A stretch of 37,509 bases of DNA. Source: JAQVYB01 sp964490935 (GTDB lineage: Bacteria; Verrucomicrobiota; Kiritimatiellia; RZYC01). The notes below the pieces were generated by a model, which saw only the letters and a list, made by a program, of their open reading frames with translations, did no database searches and was not told where the DNA came from. Within the stretch, counting starts at the first letter, position 1. Each line of letters begins with the position of its first letter. A program made the translations under genes and the position numbers. Of this stretch, positions 1 to 7,804 are shown piece after piece. Location: contig CAZBEO010000030.1 in NCBI GenBank assembly GCA_964490935.1, positions 1 through 37,509 on the forward strand, read 5' to 3'.

Positions 1-424
1 GAAGCAAGCCACGCTCGGACGCCAGCCTCACCGCTTCAAGGGATACATGCCGCAACGCCGCCAGCGCCCGCAATTCGGCATCGTCGCCCGTGTGCAAGTC
101 ACCCGGAAGGGTTGGTTTTCCATTCGCCAGCACCGCCGCCGGACGGTCAACGTCAGCATGAAGGCCCGCCATGCAAGCCAGCTTTTCCACGGTGTCGCGG
201 AAGGGAAGGCCCGTTGCCTTTTCGTAAAAGGAAAACACGTCGCCCGATTCGTCGGACGCAAAATCCTTCCATGCCGCGCCGCCCTCGAATACAGAAAACG
301 AAGGTGACTTGTCTTTCCGGAATGGTGACTTACACGACTTGCCCGGACGCCACGAGGGGAACAGTGCCGCGCCGATTTGCGGGATGGTTAGTCGCCGCCG
401 AATTTCGTCGGTGTCATGTTTCAC
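1..424 (-). CDS. Primase-like protein, N-terminal part (runs off left edge)
   Basis: This is an open reading frame of 141 codons from a GTG at 424-422 with no stop before the window edge. The N-terminal part reads like the degenerate zinc-finger (CHC2-type) domain of phage, plasmid and island primases: the stretch SPFRKDKSPSFSVFEGG, then W-K-D-F, then GDVFSFYEKATG, then a helix VEKLACMAG. In DnaG the same fold carries four metal ligands; here only one nearby Cys remains (in KSCKSPF), so zinc binding is doubtful. The GTG overlaps the TGA of the preceding small gene (GTGA, 424-421), which supports this start and translational coupling. The role is inferred: replication of the mobile element, whose catalytic part would lie to the left. 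It could also be a regulatory relic of a primase. Family call is moderately sure. Confidence 0.7.
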   Translation of the reverse strand, partial: MKHDTDEIRRRLTIPQIGAALFPSWRPGKSCKSPFRKDKSPSFSVFEGGAAWKDFASDESGDVFSFYEKATGLPFRDTVEKLACMAGLHADVDRPAAVLANGKPTLPGDLHTGDDAELRALAALRHVSLEAVRLASERGLL

Positions 425-609
425 GCCACGGCCCGCCTTCCCGTAAGGCGCAAGAAAAGCCGCCGCTTGTAGTAGTTCTGCACTGGCAACCACCGACAAA
501 CAGCCCTCGCCAGATCGCGCCAGCGTAGCCGTTTCGCGGCTCTCTCATGGACGGCAAGAAGCGTTCCGCAAACTGATCTTTCAATTTCCAAAAGATCGGG
601 AACGTTCAC
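421..609 (-). CDS. Small conserved-position protein of the mobile element, unknown function
   Basis: A 62-residue basic, Arg-rich protein starting with GTG at 609-607. I do not recognise a family. Two things argue that it is real. Its start overlaps the stop of the helix-turn-helix gene upstream as GTGA, and its own stop overlaps the GTG start of the primase-like gene as GTGA, so the three form one translationally coupled unit. The sequence is mostly helical in character (ERAAKRLRWRDLARAV) with no signal peptide or membrane segment. An accessory replication or DNA-binding role is possible from position only. Confidence 0.55.
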   Translation of the reverse strand: MNVPDLLEIERSVCGTLLAVHERAAKRLRWRDLARAVCRWLPVQNYYKRRLFLRLTGRRAVA

Positions 610-899
610 ATCTGTGCTCCTGTTTCGCCATAGTCGGCCAAGCGTTGAACGGCATCCAAATCAAACCTCAGCCGCCGCTGCCCAATTTTGATTCCTTCCA
701 GCAAGCCGCGCTGGCGGTACCGTTTGACGGTTGTCGGGCACGTTTCGAGAATTTCCGCTGCTTGACGTGCGGTTCCAAGCCTTCGCTTGGATTGCTTTGT
801 TTCGAGTGCCTGAACCGCCGCTTGCAACTGTTCGGGGTTTGCGGAAAATGCCCCCATCGTTAGTTTTTGGATTAGCTCGGTTTTGTCGATTTTGCTCAT
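606..899 (-). CDS. Helix-turn-helix (excisionase/MerR-like) DNA-binding protein
   Basis: A 97-residue protein. The start ATG at 899-897 (MSKIDKTEL) is chosen because AAGGAG lies 7 nt upstream; an ATG seven codons earlier lacks a site. Residues about 43-92 form a winged-helix excisionase-type domain: GTARQAAEILETCPTTVKRY, a turn, then KIGQRRLRFDLDAVQRL, the usual pattern of AlpA/Xis/HTH_17 proteins. The N-terminal 40 residues are a helical extension. It is the first gene of the coupled minus-strand unit in the mobile element and lies next to the integrase. Likely roles are directionality factor for excision or transcriptional control of the element's replication genes; a direct repeat 70-100 bp upstream of the start could be its binding site. 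Confidence 0.75.
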   Translation of the reverse strand: MSKIDKTELIQKLTMGAFSANPEQLQAAVQALETKQSKRRLGTARQAAEILETCPTTVKRYRQRGLLEGIKIGQRRLRFDLDAVQRLADYGETGAQM

Positions 900-970
900 G
901 TCAGACTCCTTCCGCGGCAAAACGCCGCCTCATCTGACAACCGACCATTCCACTGCATACTGCGCTGTCA

Positions 971-994
971 ACAACTATATTCGACAATTATATT
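971..994. repeat. Two 11-bp direct repeats upstream of the HTH gene
   Basis: ACAACTATATT at 971-981 and ACAATTATATT at 984-994 differ at one base and are 13 bp apart start to start. They lie in the AT-rich spacer between the integrase and the HTH gene and could be an operator or excisionase site. The segment CGACAATTATATTT (982-995) recurs exactly at 9752-9765. No gene is visible in 900-1123. Confidence 0.45.
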
Positions 995-1123
995 TTGTAG
1001 TAATCTGTCCCCATTTACTAAAAAACAGGGTGGTTCTTAGCAATATGAAGAAACAGGACGGCTGCGCCACTGGGAGTACGTCAGCCTGAATTCAAACTGG
1101 CTGCCGTCATGCAGAGGTTTAAT

Positions 1124-2467
1124 TTAATGAAGCAATTCAGCCCTGATCGACTTCCAGTTATTTGCTGTCATGCCTTCTAATGCGTCAACGGCCCATCCCG
1201 GCATCGGCTCGCGCTGGGGTGGTGTCTCTGTGCCGTCCGTGAGGGTAAACACCGCCGCCGCATTCAGCGCCGCTTGGTCGGTGGTTTTGTGGTAGTAGGC
1301 GGTCATGGCCGGGTTGCTGTGACCTACCAGCGCTTGAACGGTTGCCATCGGTGCGCCGCGCTCGGCCATCAAGGAAACATAGCTGTGCCTCAGTGCGTGA
1401 AAACCTTCTTCAAAAGCCGCCCGTGCCCGTCCTTCTTCGTGTCGGGTGCGCTCAATCCCTGCTTTCTTGAACGTCGCCTTGATCTGTCGGGAAACTCGCA
1501 TCTTCCGTTCGTTCAGGTAGTGTCCTGCGATTTCGGGCATGATATAGCCGTCCCGGTGGGTGGGTGCTATCTGGGAAAGGTGGTCACGTAGATACGTCGG
1601 GATTCCAACACGGACTTTTTTCCCGGTCGCCTTCGTCTTGTGGGGCAGGCGGACGATAAGGCCCCGGTCAAGGTCAACCTCACCCCATTTCAGTGTTGCG
1701 CAATCATACAGCCGCATCCCGGTAAACACGCCCAAACAAAAAAGGGTTTTATATTCACCCTCCGCCGCCTCAATCAGGCGTTTCAGTTCGTCCACCGTCA
1801 AGGCGCGTTTGGTCTGGGTTTCTTTCGGGTGCGTTTCGATTTTCGCAAATGGATTCCGTTCTATTCGTGCGGGTTTCTCCATGCGCTTGAAGAAGGTCCG
1901 AAGAAAGCCCACCTTGTTATTGAAGGTTTTCGCTGTCTCGCCTTTGTCGCATAGATATTCAGAAAAGGCTTTCGCATGGTCGGGGGTGACATCGGACAAA
2001 GCCCTTGCCTCTGGGTACTGTTCGCGCATCCAGCGTTCAAGCTCTGAAATGTATGCTTGAAAAGTTCCTGCGCTGCCCTCGCTGATCTTTCGCCCGATAT
2101 ACTTCAACTGCCGTTCGTAGGCTTCCCATGCGTCTGATAGGGCAAGACGCGGCTCGTTATCCGCTACGGCCTGCGCAAGTCGCTGTTCGGCGTCCTGAAT
2201 GACGCCGGCAATGGCCTTAACGCGCCGTAGTTCGTCCCCGGCTTTCAGGGGTGCCGTTATCCTGTCCCGCTCGGCCTCAGCCTTCACGCGGTTTGTAATG
2301 GCGTTTCCGGCCTGATCTTTCAGGGCAATAGTGGTTCGCTTGCCTTCATGTTTTACAGCCAGATAGAACGCTGCTTTGATTGGTGCGTCCGGCGGATAGT
2401 CGCGGCCCCCAAAGCGTTTGAATAATCGCCCTCCACCCTTTACCGCTTTTCGTACCTTTTTCGCCAT
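1124..2467 (-). CDS. Tyrosine recombinase/integrase
   Basis: A 447-residue site-specific recombinase of the lambda-integrase class. The N-terminal ~100 residues contain a basic region (KKVRKAVKGGGRLFKRF) like arm-type DNA-binding domains. Residues about 105-200 form a SAM-like core-binding domain (SDAWEAYERQ). The catalytic domain follows, with R252 in TGMRL, probable hairpin Lys in PHKTKA (about 277), H357-x-x-R360 in FHALRHSY, H383 in VGHSNP and nucleophile Y391 or Y392 in TAYYHK. All expected catalytic residues are present, so the enzyme looks intact. AAGGGG lies 5 nt before the ATG. It reads away from the tRNA fragment about 130 bp upstream, the classic arrangement for an island integrase next to its attachment site. 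A proline-rich linker and short C-terminal tail after residue 410 are unusual. Confidence 0.95.
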   Translation of the reverse strand: MAKKVRKAVKGGGRLFKRFGGRDYPPDAPIKAAFYLAVKHEGKRTTIALKDQAGNAITNRVKAEAERDRITAPLKAGDELRRVKAIAGVIQDAEQRLAQAVADNEPRLALSDAWEAYERQLKYIGRKISEGSAGTFQAYISELERWMREQYPEARALSDVTPDHAKAFSEYLCDKGETAKTFNNKVGFLRTFFKRMEKPARIERNPFAKIETHPKETQTKRALTVDELKRLIEAAEGEYKTLFCLGVFTGMRLYDCATLKWGEVDLDRGLIVRLPHKTKATGKKVRVGIPTYLRDHLSQIAPTHRDGYIMPEIAGHYLNERKMRVSRQIKATFKKAGIERTRHEEGRARAAFEEGFHALRHSYVSLMAERGAPMATVQALVGHSNPAMTAYYHKTTDQAALNAAAVFTLTDGTETPPQREPMPGWAVDALEGMTANNWKSIRAELLH

Positions 2468-2505
2468 AGCCGCCCCTTGTTGCTCTATGTTTTCACCTGT
2501 TGCGA

Positions 2506-2534
2506 AAAGTACGCTTTGAGGGGTACCTTGTCAA
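2506..2534 (-). promoter_or_regulatory. Predicted integrase promoter
   Basis: On the minus strand a perfect TTGACA (2534-2529) is followed after 17 nt by TACTTT (2511-2506), about 40 bp before the integrase start. The -10 box is weak, so this is a prediction only. Confidence 0.35.
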
Positions 2535-2594
2535 CGAAAAGCACACAACAAGCACCATGACATTAAGAAAAGCCCTTCAAACAAAGGATTCGAT

Positions 2595-2622
2595 ATAGGT
2601 TCGACCCCTGTATCGCCCACCA
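2595..2622 (+). other. tRNA 3'-end fragment, probable att site of the mobile element
   Basis: The bases fold as a T arm (ATAGG / TTCGACC loop / CCTGT, one T-G wobble) followed by a 7-nt acceptor strand ATCGCCC, discriminator A and CCA. No matching 5' acceptor strand (GGGCGAT) or anticodon arm lies upstream, so only the 3' end of a tRNA is here. Such fragments are made when an element integrates into a tRNA gene; the intact tRNA should be at the other end of the element, left of the window. The acceptor sequence would suit a tRNA-Val type, but the anticodon is not visible. Confidence 0.75.
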
Positions 2623-2625
2623 TTC

Positions 2626-2715
2626 CCAAAGCGGGTTCCTCGCAGCCCAATTGACGTTGCTTGATTTTCCAATTGTCTGATTCCCGGTTGATCGCCGGGT
2701 GCCCTCCCGCTTTGG
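2626..2715. repeat. Inverted repeats just outside the att site
   Basis: CCAAAGCGGG (2626-2635) and its exact complement CCCGCTTTGG (2706-2715) flank 70 bp, within which CCCGG (2683-2687) can pair with CCGGG (2695-2699). The function is unknown; it could be structured 3' flank of the tRNA or recombinase sites. No gene is supported between 2468 and 2790; an apparent reading frame there is a translation of the tRNA fragment. Confidence 0.35.
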
Positions 2716-2790
2716 CTAAAATCGCTGTCGCGATTTGGAAGAAGAGGCGCTGGCATGAAAAGGGGAATGCTGGGGTGATCAAGGCTTCAA

Positions 2791-4476
2791 TTATTGCGCG
2801 GGTCTTTTTTTAAGTTCTTCTTCGCGCAGGGCGCGGCGCAGTACTTTGCCGACCATGGTCTTAGGGAGGTCGTCGCGGAATTCCACGGCGCGGGGCACTT
2901 TGTAGGCGGCGAGTTTTTCGCGGCAGTAGGCGATGACTTCGCTTTTTTCCATGGTCTCGCCGTCTTTCAGCACGAGGAAGACCTTGATCATTTCTCCACG
3001 CTGCCGATGCGGAATGCCGACGGCTACCGCCTCTTTGATTTTGGGATGGGCGTAGAGTACTTCGTCGATTTCACGCGGATAGATGTTGAAGCCGGCATTG
3101 ATGATCATGTCTTTTTTTCGGTCGACGATGAAGACGTAGCCGTCTTCGTCCATGGTGGCCAGATCGCCGGTGTAGAGCCAGCCGTGGCGGAGTACGTCGG
3201 CGGTTTCATCTAGCCGTTTGTAGTAGCCTTTCATGACCTGTGGGCCGCGAACGCATAGTTCGCCAACGATGCCGTAGGGCAGGGCGTCGCCCCCGAGATC
3301 GGCATCTACGATTTTAGCATCGGTGCCGGGCAGCGGTATGCCGATGGAGCCGTGTTTGCGGACTTTGTGTGCGGGGTTGATGTGGGTGACGGGGGAGGCT
3401 TCGCTGAGTCCGTAGCCTTCGCAAATGATCGCGCCGGTGGCCTCCTGAAATTTATCGAAGTGATCGATGGGCATGGGGGCGGAACCGGAGATGCAGTATT
3501 TGATGGAAGAGACATCGTATTTTCCGATGTCCTTTTGATGCAGGAGGGAGGTGTAGACAGAGGGTGCGCCGGGAAAGACGGTGGGGCGGTGTTTGTTGAT
3601 GGCCTTCAGCACGTCTTTGGGCACGTAGCGTGCGAAGGGGATGAGTTTGGCGGCGAGCAGGGTGTTGAAATTCAGGCAGACGGTCAGGCCATAGATATGA
3701 AAGAACGGCATGACGCCCAGGAAGCATTCTTGTTCCTTTTTGCCCAGCTTGCAAAGCATCTCGCCGCACTGCTGCGCGTTAACGATCAGGTTGGCGTGGG
3801 TCAGCATACAGCCTTTGGCCAGCCCGGTGGTGCCGCCGGTATATTGCAGGACGGCCACGTCCTCCTCGGGACAAATGGCGTCGCAGGTGTAGTCGCCACG
3901 CCCCTTGACGAAGTCGCGCCAGGACATGATCGAGCCGCCGTTGAAGGGCACCTCGACGCACTTATTTCTGTTTTTCAGGGCGTAGAGGGTGTTGAGCGGG
4001 AAGGCGAGGCCGTCGGGGATGGTGGTTACGATGGTGCGCTCGATGGGCGTTTGCGCGAGGAGGTCTTTGACCTTGGGCCAGAGGAGGTCGAGGGTGATGA
4101 GGAATTTCGCACCGCTGTCGTTGAATTGGTGCATGATCTCGGTTTCCATATAGAGCGGATTGGTCATGACCAAGGTGGCGCCCGTGCGCAGGGCGGCCCA
4201 GTAGGCCACGATCGTCTGCGGCAGATTCGGAAGCATGATGGCGATGCGGTCGCCCCGGTTCACGCCCAGGTCGTGCAGGCGGGCGGCGACAGTGCGCGAG
4301 CGGGTGGCCAGATCGCGATAGGTGATCACCCAATTCTGGAAATGCACGGCGACGCGGTCAGGGTGTTTTTCCGCCGCCTGATCCAGCAGGGTATGCAGGG
4401 GGGCGAGGAAGGGCTTGAAGTCGGTCACGACCTCATCGTCATACTTATCCATCCAGGGGCGCGGTACGTCGGTCAT
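2791..4476 (-). CDS. fadD: Long-chain acyl-CoA synthetase (AMP-forming), FadD-like
   Basis: Activates a fatty acid to its acyl-AMP and then acyl-CoA, feeding lipid synthesis or beta-oxidation at the inner face of the membrane. Numbering from an ATG four codons upstream (4488), the ANL-superfamily motifs are complete and in order: the phosphate-binding loop YTGGTTGLAKG (216-226), the adenine-binding GYGLSEASP (from 358), YTGDL with D442, the hinge region DRKKD with R457, and the C-terminal catalytic lysine K548 in TMVGKVLRR. Length (561 residues) is usual for FadD. I place the start at 4476 (MTDVPRPW) because GAGGA lies 5 nt before it; the upstream ATG has only a 3-nt spacing to AAGGA. Substrate chain length cannot be read from sequence. 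The region upstream holds an array of palindromes that could be its operator. Confidence 0.88.
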   Translation of the reverse strand: MTDVPRPWMDKYDDEVVTDFKPFLAPLHTLLDQAAEKHPDRVAVHFQNWVITYRDLATRSRTVAARLHDLGVNRGDRIAIMLPNLPQTIVAYWAALRTGATLVMTNPLYMETEIMHQFNDSGAKFLITLDLLWPKVKDLLAQTPIERTIVTTIPDGLAFPLNTLYALKNRNKCVEVPFNGGSIMSWRDFVKGRGDYTCDAICPEEDVAVLQYTGGTTGLAKGCMLTHANLIVNAQQCGEMLCKLGKKEQECFLGVMPFFHIYGLTVCLNFNTLLAAKLIPFARYVPKDVLKAINKHRPTVFPGAPSVYTSLLHQKDIGKYDVSSIKYCISGSAPMPIDHFDKFQEATGAIICEGYGLSEASPVTHINPAHKVRKHGSIGIPLPGTDAKIVDADLGGDALPYGIVGELCVRGPQVMKGYYKRLDETADVLRHGWLYTGDLATMDEDGYVFIVDRKKDMIINAGFNIYPREIDEVLYAHPKIKEAVAVGIPHRQRGEMIKVFLVLKDGETMEKSEVIAYCREKLAAYKVPRAVEFRDDLPKTMVGKVLRRALREEELKKRPAQ

Positions 4477-4572
4477 GTTTATCCTCATCTGTCCTTGGTG
4501 AATGGAAACGAATTTTCATTACGCACGCGGTGAAAGTTAACACAAGGGCGGTGCGCCGGTCAACGTTTGCGG

Positions 4573-4652
4573 TTTTTCCAATCATTGGAAAAAATTCGGG
4601 CATATTTTCCAATCGTTGGAAACTTTTTTGACGATATTTCCAATCGTTGGAA
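4573..4652. repeat. Three palindromes with exact 31-bp spacing
   Basis: TTCCAATCATTGGAA is centred on 4583, TTCCAATCGTTGGAA on 4614 and again on 4645. The first has 10-bp perfect arms, the second 7-bp and the third 6-bp. Centre-to-centre distance is 31 bp both times, close to three helical turns, so all dyads face the same side of the DNA. They lie 97-176 bp upstream of the fadD-like start and just after the kinase gene on the same strand. A fourth copy is at 9813-9831. The rest of 4477-4819 shows no gene. Confidence 0.8.
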
Positions 4653-4819
4653 GAAATGAAAACGTGCCATCGGGACATCCACCATTGCGCCACGGTGTAG
4701 AAGCGATGTCTTGTCATACCAGTCTGCAGCGGATGGAATCATAGAGATCGGAATGTCACCACCTGTTGACAAACGTTCAGCAAAAATCCACGTTTTATTC
4801 TCGAATAGCGAAAGACGGG

Positions 4820-7804
4820 CTAATGGCAGGCGGTTGGCAGCCACCGTTCGAGCATCGTCACAAGGGTCGCCGGATCAATGGGCTTCGCGATATAATCATT
4901 CATCCCGTGAGCCAAACATTTTTCGCGATCCCCCTTCAGAGCATTCGCCGTCATTGCAAGGACTGGCAAGTGGGGATTTATGACCTTCGTTTGAGGGTCT
5001 CTGATGAGCCGTGTTGCCTCATAGCCATCCATGATCGGCATTTGAACATCCATCAGCACTAGGTCATAACGGTTCTGCTTTAACAACAACAGAGCAGCTT
5101 GACCATTCTCGGCAGCGTCGGCCTTGACGCCCAGTTTTTTTAGAATCGCTAGGGCGACCAACTGGTTGGTTGGATTATCCTCTACCACCAACAGAGATGC
5201 ACAACGATCCTTGAGTATGCCGGCCATCGGGGTGGTTGGCCCGACAACCCTGGAGACAGGTCCCTCGGAAAGGCCAAAACGCGCCGTAAACCAAAACTCG
5301 GACCCACGTCCCGGCTCACTCACCACCCCTATCTCGCCCGACATCAGGTGGACCAGTTCCTTGGAGATGGCTAATCCCAAGCCTGTCCCTCCATACTGAC
5401 GGGTGGTCGAGACATCCACCTGTGAAAACTTTTGAAACAGCACATCCCGTTTATCCTCCGGTATGCCAATCCCGGTATCTTTTACACTAAAACGTAAGCG
5501 AACGGCATCCGCTGTTCTTTCTTGCAGGGCAATCAGCACCGACACCGAGCCATGCGGTGTGAATTTGATCGCGTTACCCGCCAAATTGGTCAGCACTTGG
5601 CGCAACCGACCGGAATCACCACGCAATCCAGACGGAACTTCCGGTGCCATGGTCCAGGAAAACTGCAGCCCATTCGTCGTGGCGCGAATCGCCATCATCG
5701 CAGCAAATTTATCCAGCAGCGAGGAAAGGTTGAAATCCTCAATCTCCAGCTCAACCTTTCTGGCCTCGATTTTGGAATAGTCTAAAATGTCGTTGATAAT
5801 ACCGAGCAAGGATCGCCCACTATCCAAGGCTATTTCGGCAAATCGCCGCTGTTCATCCGCCAGCGGGGTGTCGAGCAAGAGCCCCAGCGTTCCAATCACT
5901 CCACCAATTGGCGTGCGAATTTCATGGCTCATGCTGGCGAGGAAATCACTCTTTGCTCGATTGGCAGCCTCGGCCTTTTGCACGGCATCCTGAAGCATTT
6001 TTTCGGCCTGTTTGCGCCTTGTAATATCTCGGAAAACACCCACATGATAAGCATGCTCGCCCACTTGGTAGCGCCCTCCGCTGCTGATTTCCACCGGAAT
6101 CGTGTGTCCGTCCGCGTGTTGCACCAAGACCTCCAGAAGCTGCCGTTTCTGTGCAACCTCTTGAAATTTTTCAAAAGATCGCCGCACCTCTTTCTCCTGT
6201 TCGATGGGGTGTAATTCCGCTTGATGCATGGTTCGCAACTGCTCAATGGGATGTCCCAGCATTTCCACAGCGCGGCGGTTCGCATCCAGAACCATGCCGG
6301 TCTCGGCATCCGCCACAAAAATGGCATCGGAAATGTTTTCAAACAGCTCGCGGAACCGTTGTTCACTTTCCCGAAGAGCGGCCAACATACGATTCAACTC
6401 GGTCACATCTTCCGCATATTCAATAATGCGATCAAGTGTTCCCGTCTTGTCAAACATGGGAAAGGCATGAATACGAACGTCCGTCCATTGACCGTCTTTT
6501 CTCCGATCACAATGATCCACCACGACCGGCTGAGCGGTTCGGCGTACTTCATCAATGGGACAAACATGATCTTGTCCTGAACAGGGACTATTCCGTCCAT
6601 GCGACAAGCCATAGCACGTCCCGCAGACAGGCGAATCACTATAGGCTCTATTTGCAAGAAGCACTTGGTAATCGGCCACATTAATGACACAAAATGGATG
6701 CGAAAAAGAATCAATCACCGACCGCATAAACTGGCTTTGTTGGCTGATTTGTGCCTGCTTTAGTTGATTCTCTTCTGATTTTCTGGCATGAGCAATCGCT
6801 AACGATAAGACAGGACGCATGGTTAAGGCCAAATTAATATAATGTTCTTTGTGCTGAGGCACGGCAAACTCCTTCATCCACAACACCCCCAGAAATTCAT
6901 GTTCCCAATTCAAGCTGATACAAAATTCGTTCGTCGCTTTCACCCAGAGATAGGGCAAGTCGCGAGAGACCATCTGATCAAGCAGGTCTGTAGGAAAGTC
7001 AATACCCTGCGGTTGTGTGAGCACAGCCACGGGATTCTTCGCCCGTAAAGAAGTATACCCCAACTGTTGGGGCGCACACAACATGGTGAAAATCTCAAAA
7101 ATGGACTGAACAACCGTTACTTCCGTTTCATTGTCAGTCAAACGGCTTAACAAATCAAACACCATGGCATAATCCGCCGGTTGAATACCGGGCGTACTGG
7201 CGGAAGTCACCCTACGCTTGGATGACTTTTTTTGCAGCGCACCCTGCACGATAAAACGCAACAGGTCCACCCCCACAGGAATCACTTCCGAAGGCCGCTC
7301 CACAAAGGCAGAAAATGCTGCCAATTTTTCTTTTTGCTCCGTACCCACTCCGGTATCCAGCAGCACAACACGCGAACAAGACTCCTTGAAAAAAGACCGA
7401 GCCATGGCACGATCAAACCCCCAAACATCAATCCGTTCGTGCCACGTATCCAGCCAGCCGGGGGTCAGCAGATACGCACCTGTCCCTTGAAGTTCCTGCA
7501 TGAGTGGAACGGGTAGAAAGAAATCGAAACAGCGATCAATTTGCGTCATCCCATCCATGTCGAGCTCAACATCAGCTTGAAATTCCTTCCGAAAACACGG
7601 ACTTCCAAGCAAAACAACAAAATCAAAACGTTGGGTGATCTCTCGGACGGTTTCATCAAAGAAAAGCGAATTCGTCTGTCTTCGTGCACAATCACACGGA
7701 AAGGGTACTACCTGTACATCAAGAATGCCCTCTTCGGCGAGGGCCGCTTTGACTTCCCGCTGCAATGTTTTACAAACCAATATGGCTGTTTGACTACCGC
7801 TCAT
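4820..7804 (-). CDS. Hybrid sensor histidine kinase with DUF1638-like N-terminus, GAF-like and two PAS domains, receiver
   Basis: A 994-residue cytoplasmic sensor; no membrane segments are visible. Residues 1-190 resemble DUF1638 (GTGAYLLTPGWLDTW, then VVLLDTGVG), a domain family I associate with corrinoid methyltransferase loci. About 210-345 is GAF-like. About 355-470 is a PAS domain with a Cys-rich insert (C394-x2-C397, C408, C415, H431-C432), which could hold a metal, haem or redox switch. About 475-600 is a second PAS with PAC. HisKA has phospho-acceptor H627 in SMSHEIRTP. The ATPase domain has N744, DTGIGIP (776-782) and GGTGLG (805-810). The receiver (870-990) has E875/D876, phospho-acceptor D919 and K974. 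The ATG overlaps the stop of the UroD-like gene by 11 bp, so it is co-translated with the corrinoid protein and methyltransferase-like protein. No partner response regulator is in the window; the output is unknown. Confidence 0.92.
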   Translation of the reverse strand: MSGSQTAILVCKTLQREVKAALAEEGILDVQVVPFPCDCARRQTNSLFFDETVREITQRFDFVVLLGSPCFRKEFQADVELDMDGMTQIDRCFDFFLPVPLMQELQGTGAYLLTPGWLDTWHERIDVWGFDRAMARSFFKESCSRVVLLDTGVGTEQKEKLAAFSAFVERPSEVIPVGVDLLRFIVQGALQKKSSKRRVTSASTPGIQPADYAMVFDLLSRLTDNETEVTVVQSIFEIFTMLCAPQQLGYTSLRAKNPVAVLTQPQGIDFPTDLLDQMVSRDLPYLWVKATNEFCISLNWEHEFLGVLWMKEFAVPQHKEHYINLALTMRPVLSLAIAHARKSEENQLKQAQISQQSQFMRSVIDSFSHPFCVINVADYQVLLANRAYSDSPVCGTCYGLSHGRNSPCSGQDHVCPIDEVRRTAQPVVVDHCDRRKDGQWTDVRIHAFPMFDKTGTLDRIIEYAEDVTELNRMLAALRESEQRFRELFENISDAIFVADAETGMVLDANRRAVEMLGHPIEQLRTMHQAELHPIEQEKEVRRSFEKFQEVAQKRQLLEVLVQHADGHTIPVEISSGGRYQVGEHAYHVGVFRDITRRKQAEKMLQDAVQKAEAANRAKSDFLASMSHEIRTPIGGVIGTLGLLLDTPLADEQRRFAEIALDSGRSLLGIINDILDYSKIEARKVELEIEDFNLSSLLDKFAAMMAIRATTNGLQFSWTMAPEVPSGLRGDSGRLRQVLTNLAGNAIKFTPHGSVSVLIALQERTADAVRLRFSVKDTGIGIPEDKRDVLFQKFSQVDVSTTRQYGGTGLGLAISKELVHLMSGEIGVVSEPGRGSEFWFTARFGLSEGPVSRVVGPTTPMAGILKDRCASLLVVEDNPTNQLVALAILKKLGVKADAAENGQAALLLLKQNRYDLVLMDVQMPIMDGYEATRLIRDPQTKVINPHLPVLAMTANALKGDREKCLAHGMNDYIAKPIDPATLVTMLERWLPTACH

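Noticed and set aside
2595..2622. Complete tRNA gene
   Set aside because: No 5' acceptor strand, D arm or anticodon arm is found within 80 bp upstream; only the T arm and acceptor 3' strand are present.
2531..2782. Minus-strand 83-codon frame containing MVGDTGVEPISNPLF
   Set aside because: It is a translation of the tRNA 3' fragment and its flank; such pseudo-peptides are common next to tRNA ends and there is no ribosome site.
3352..4533. Long plus-strand frame (393 codons) opposite the acyl-CoA ligase
   Set aside because: It lies antisense to a protein with complete catalytic motifs and shows the Gly/Val/Asp/His-rich composition typical of shadow frames in GC-rich DNA.
4573..4652. CRISPR array
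   Set aside because: The units are perfect short palindromes with about 14-16 bp between them, three copies only, with no unique 30-bp spacers and no cas genes.
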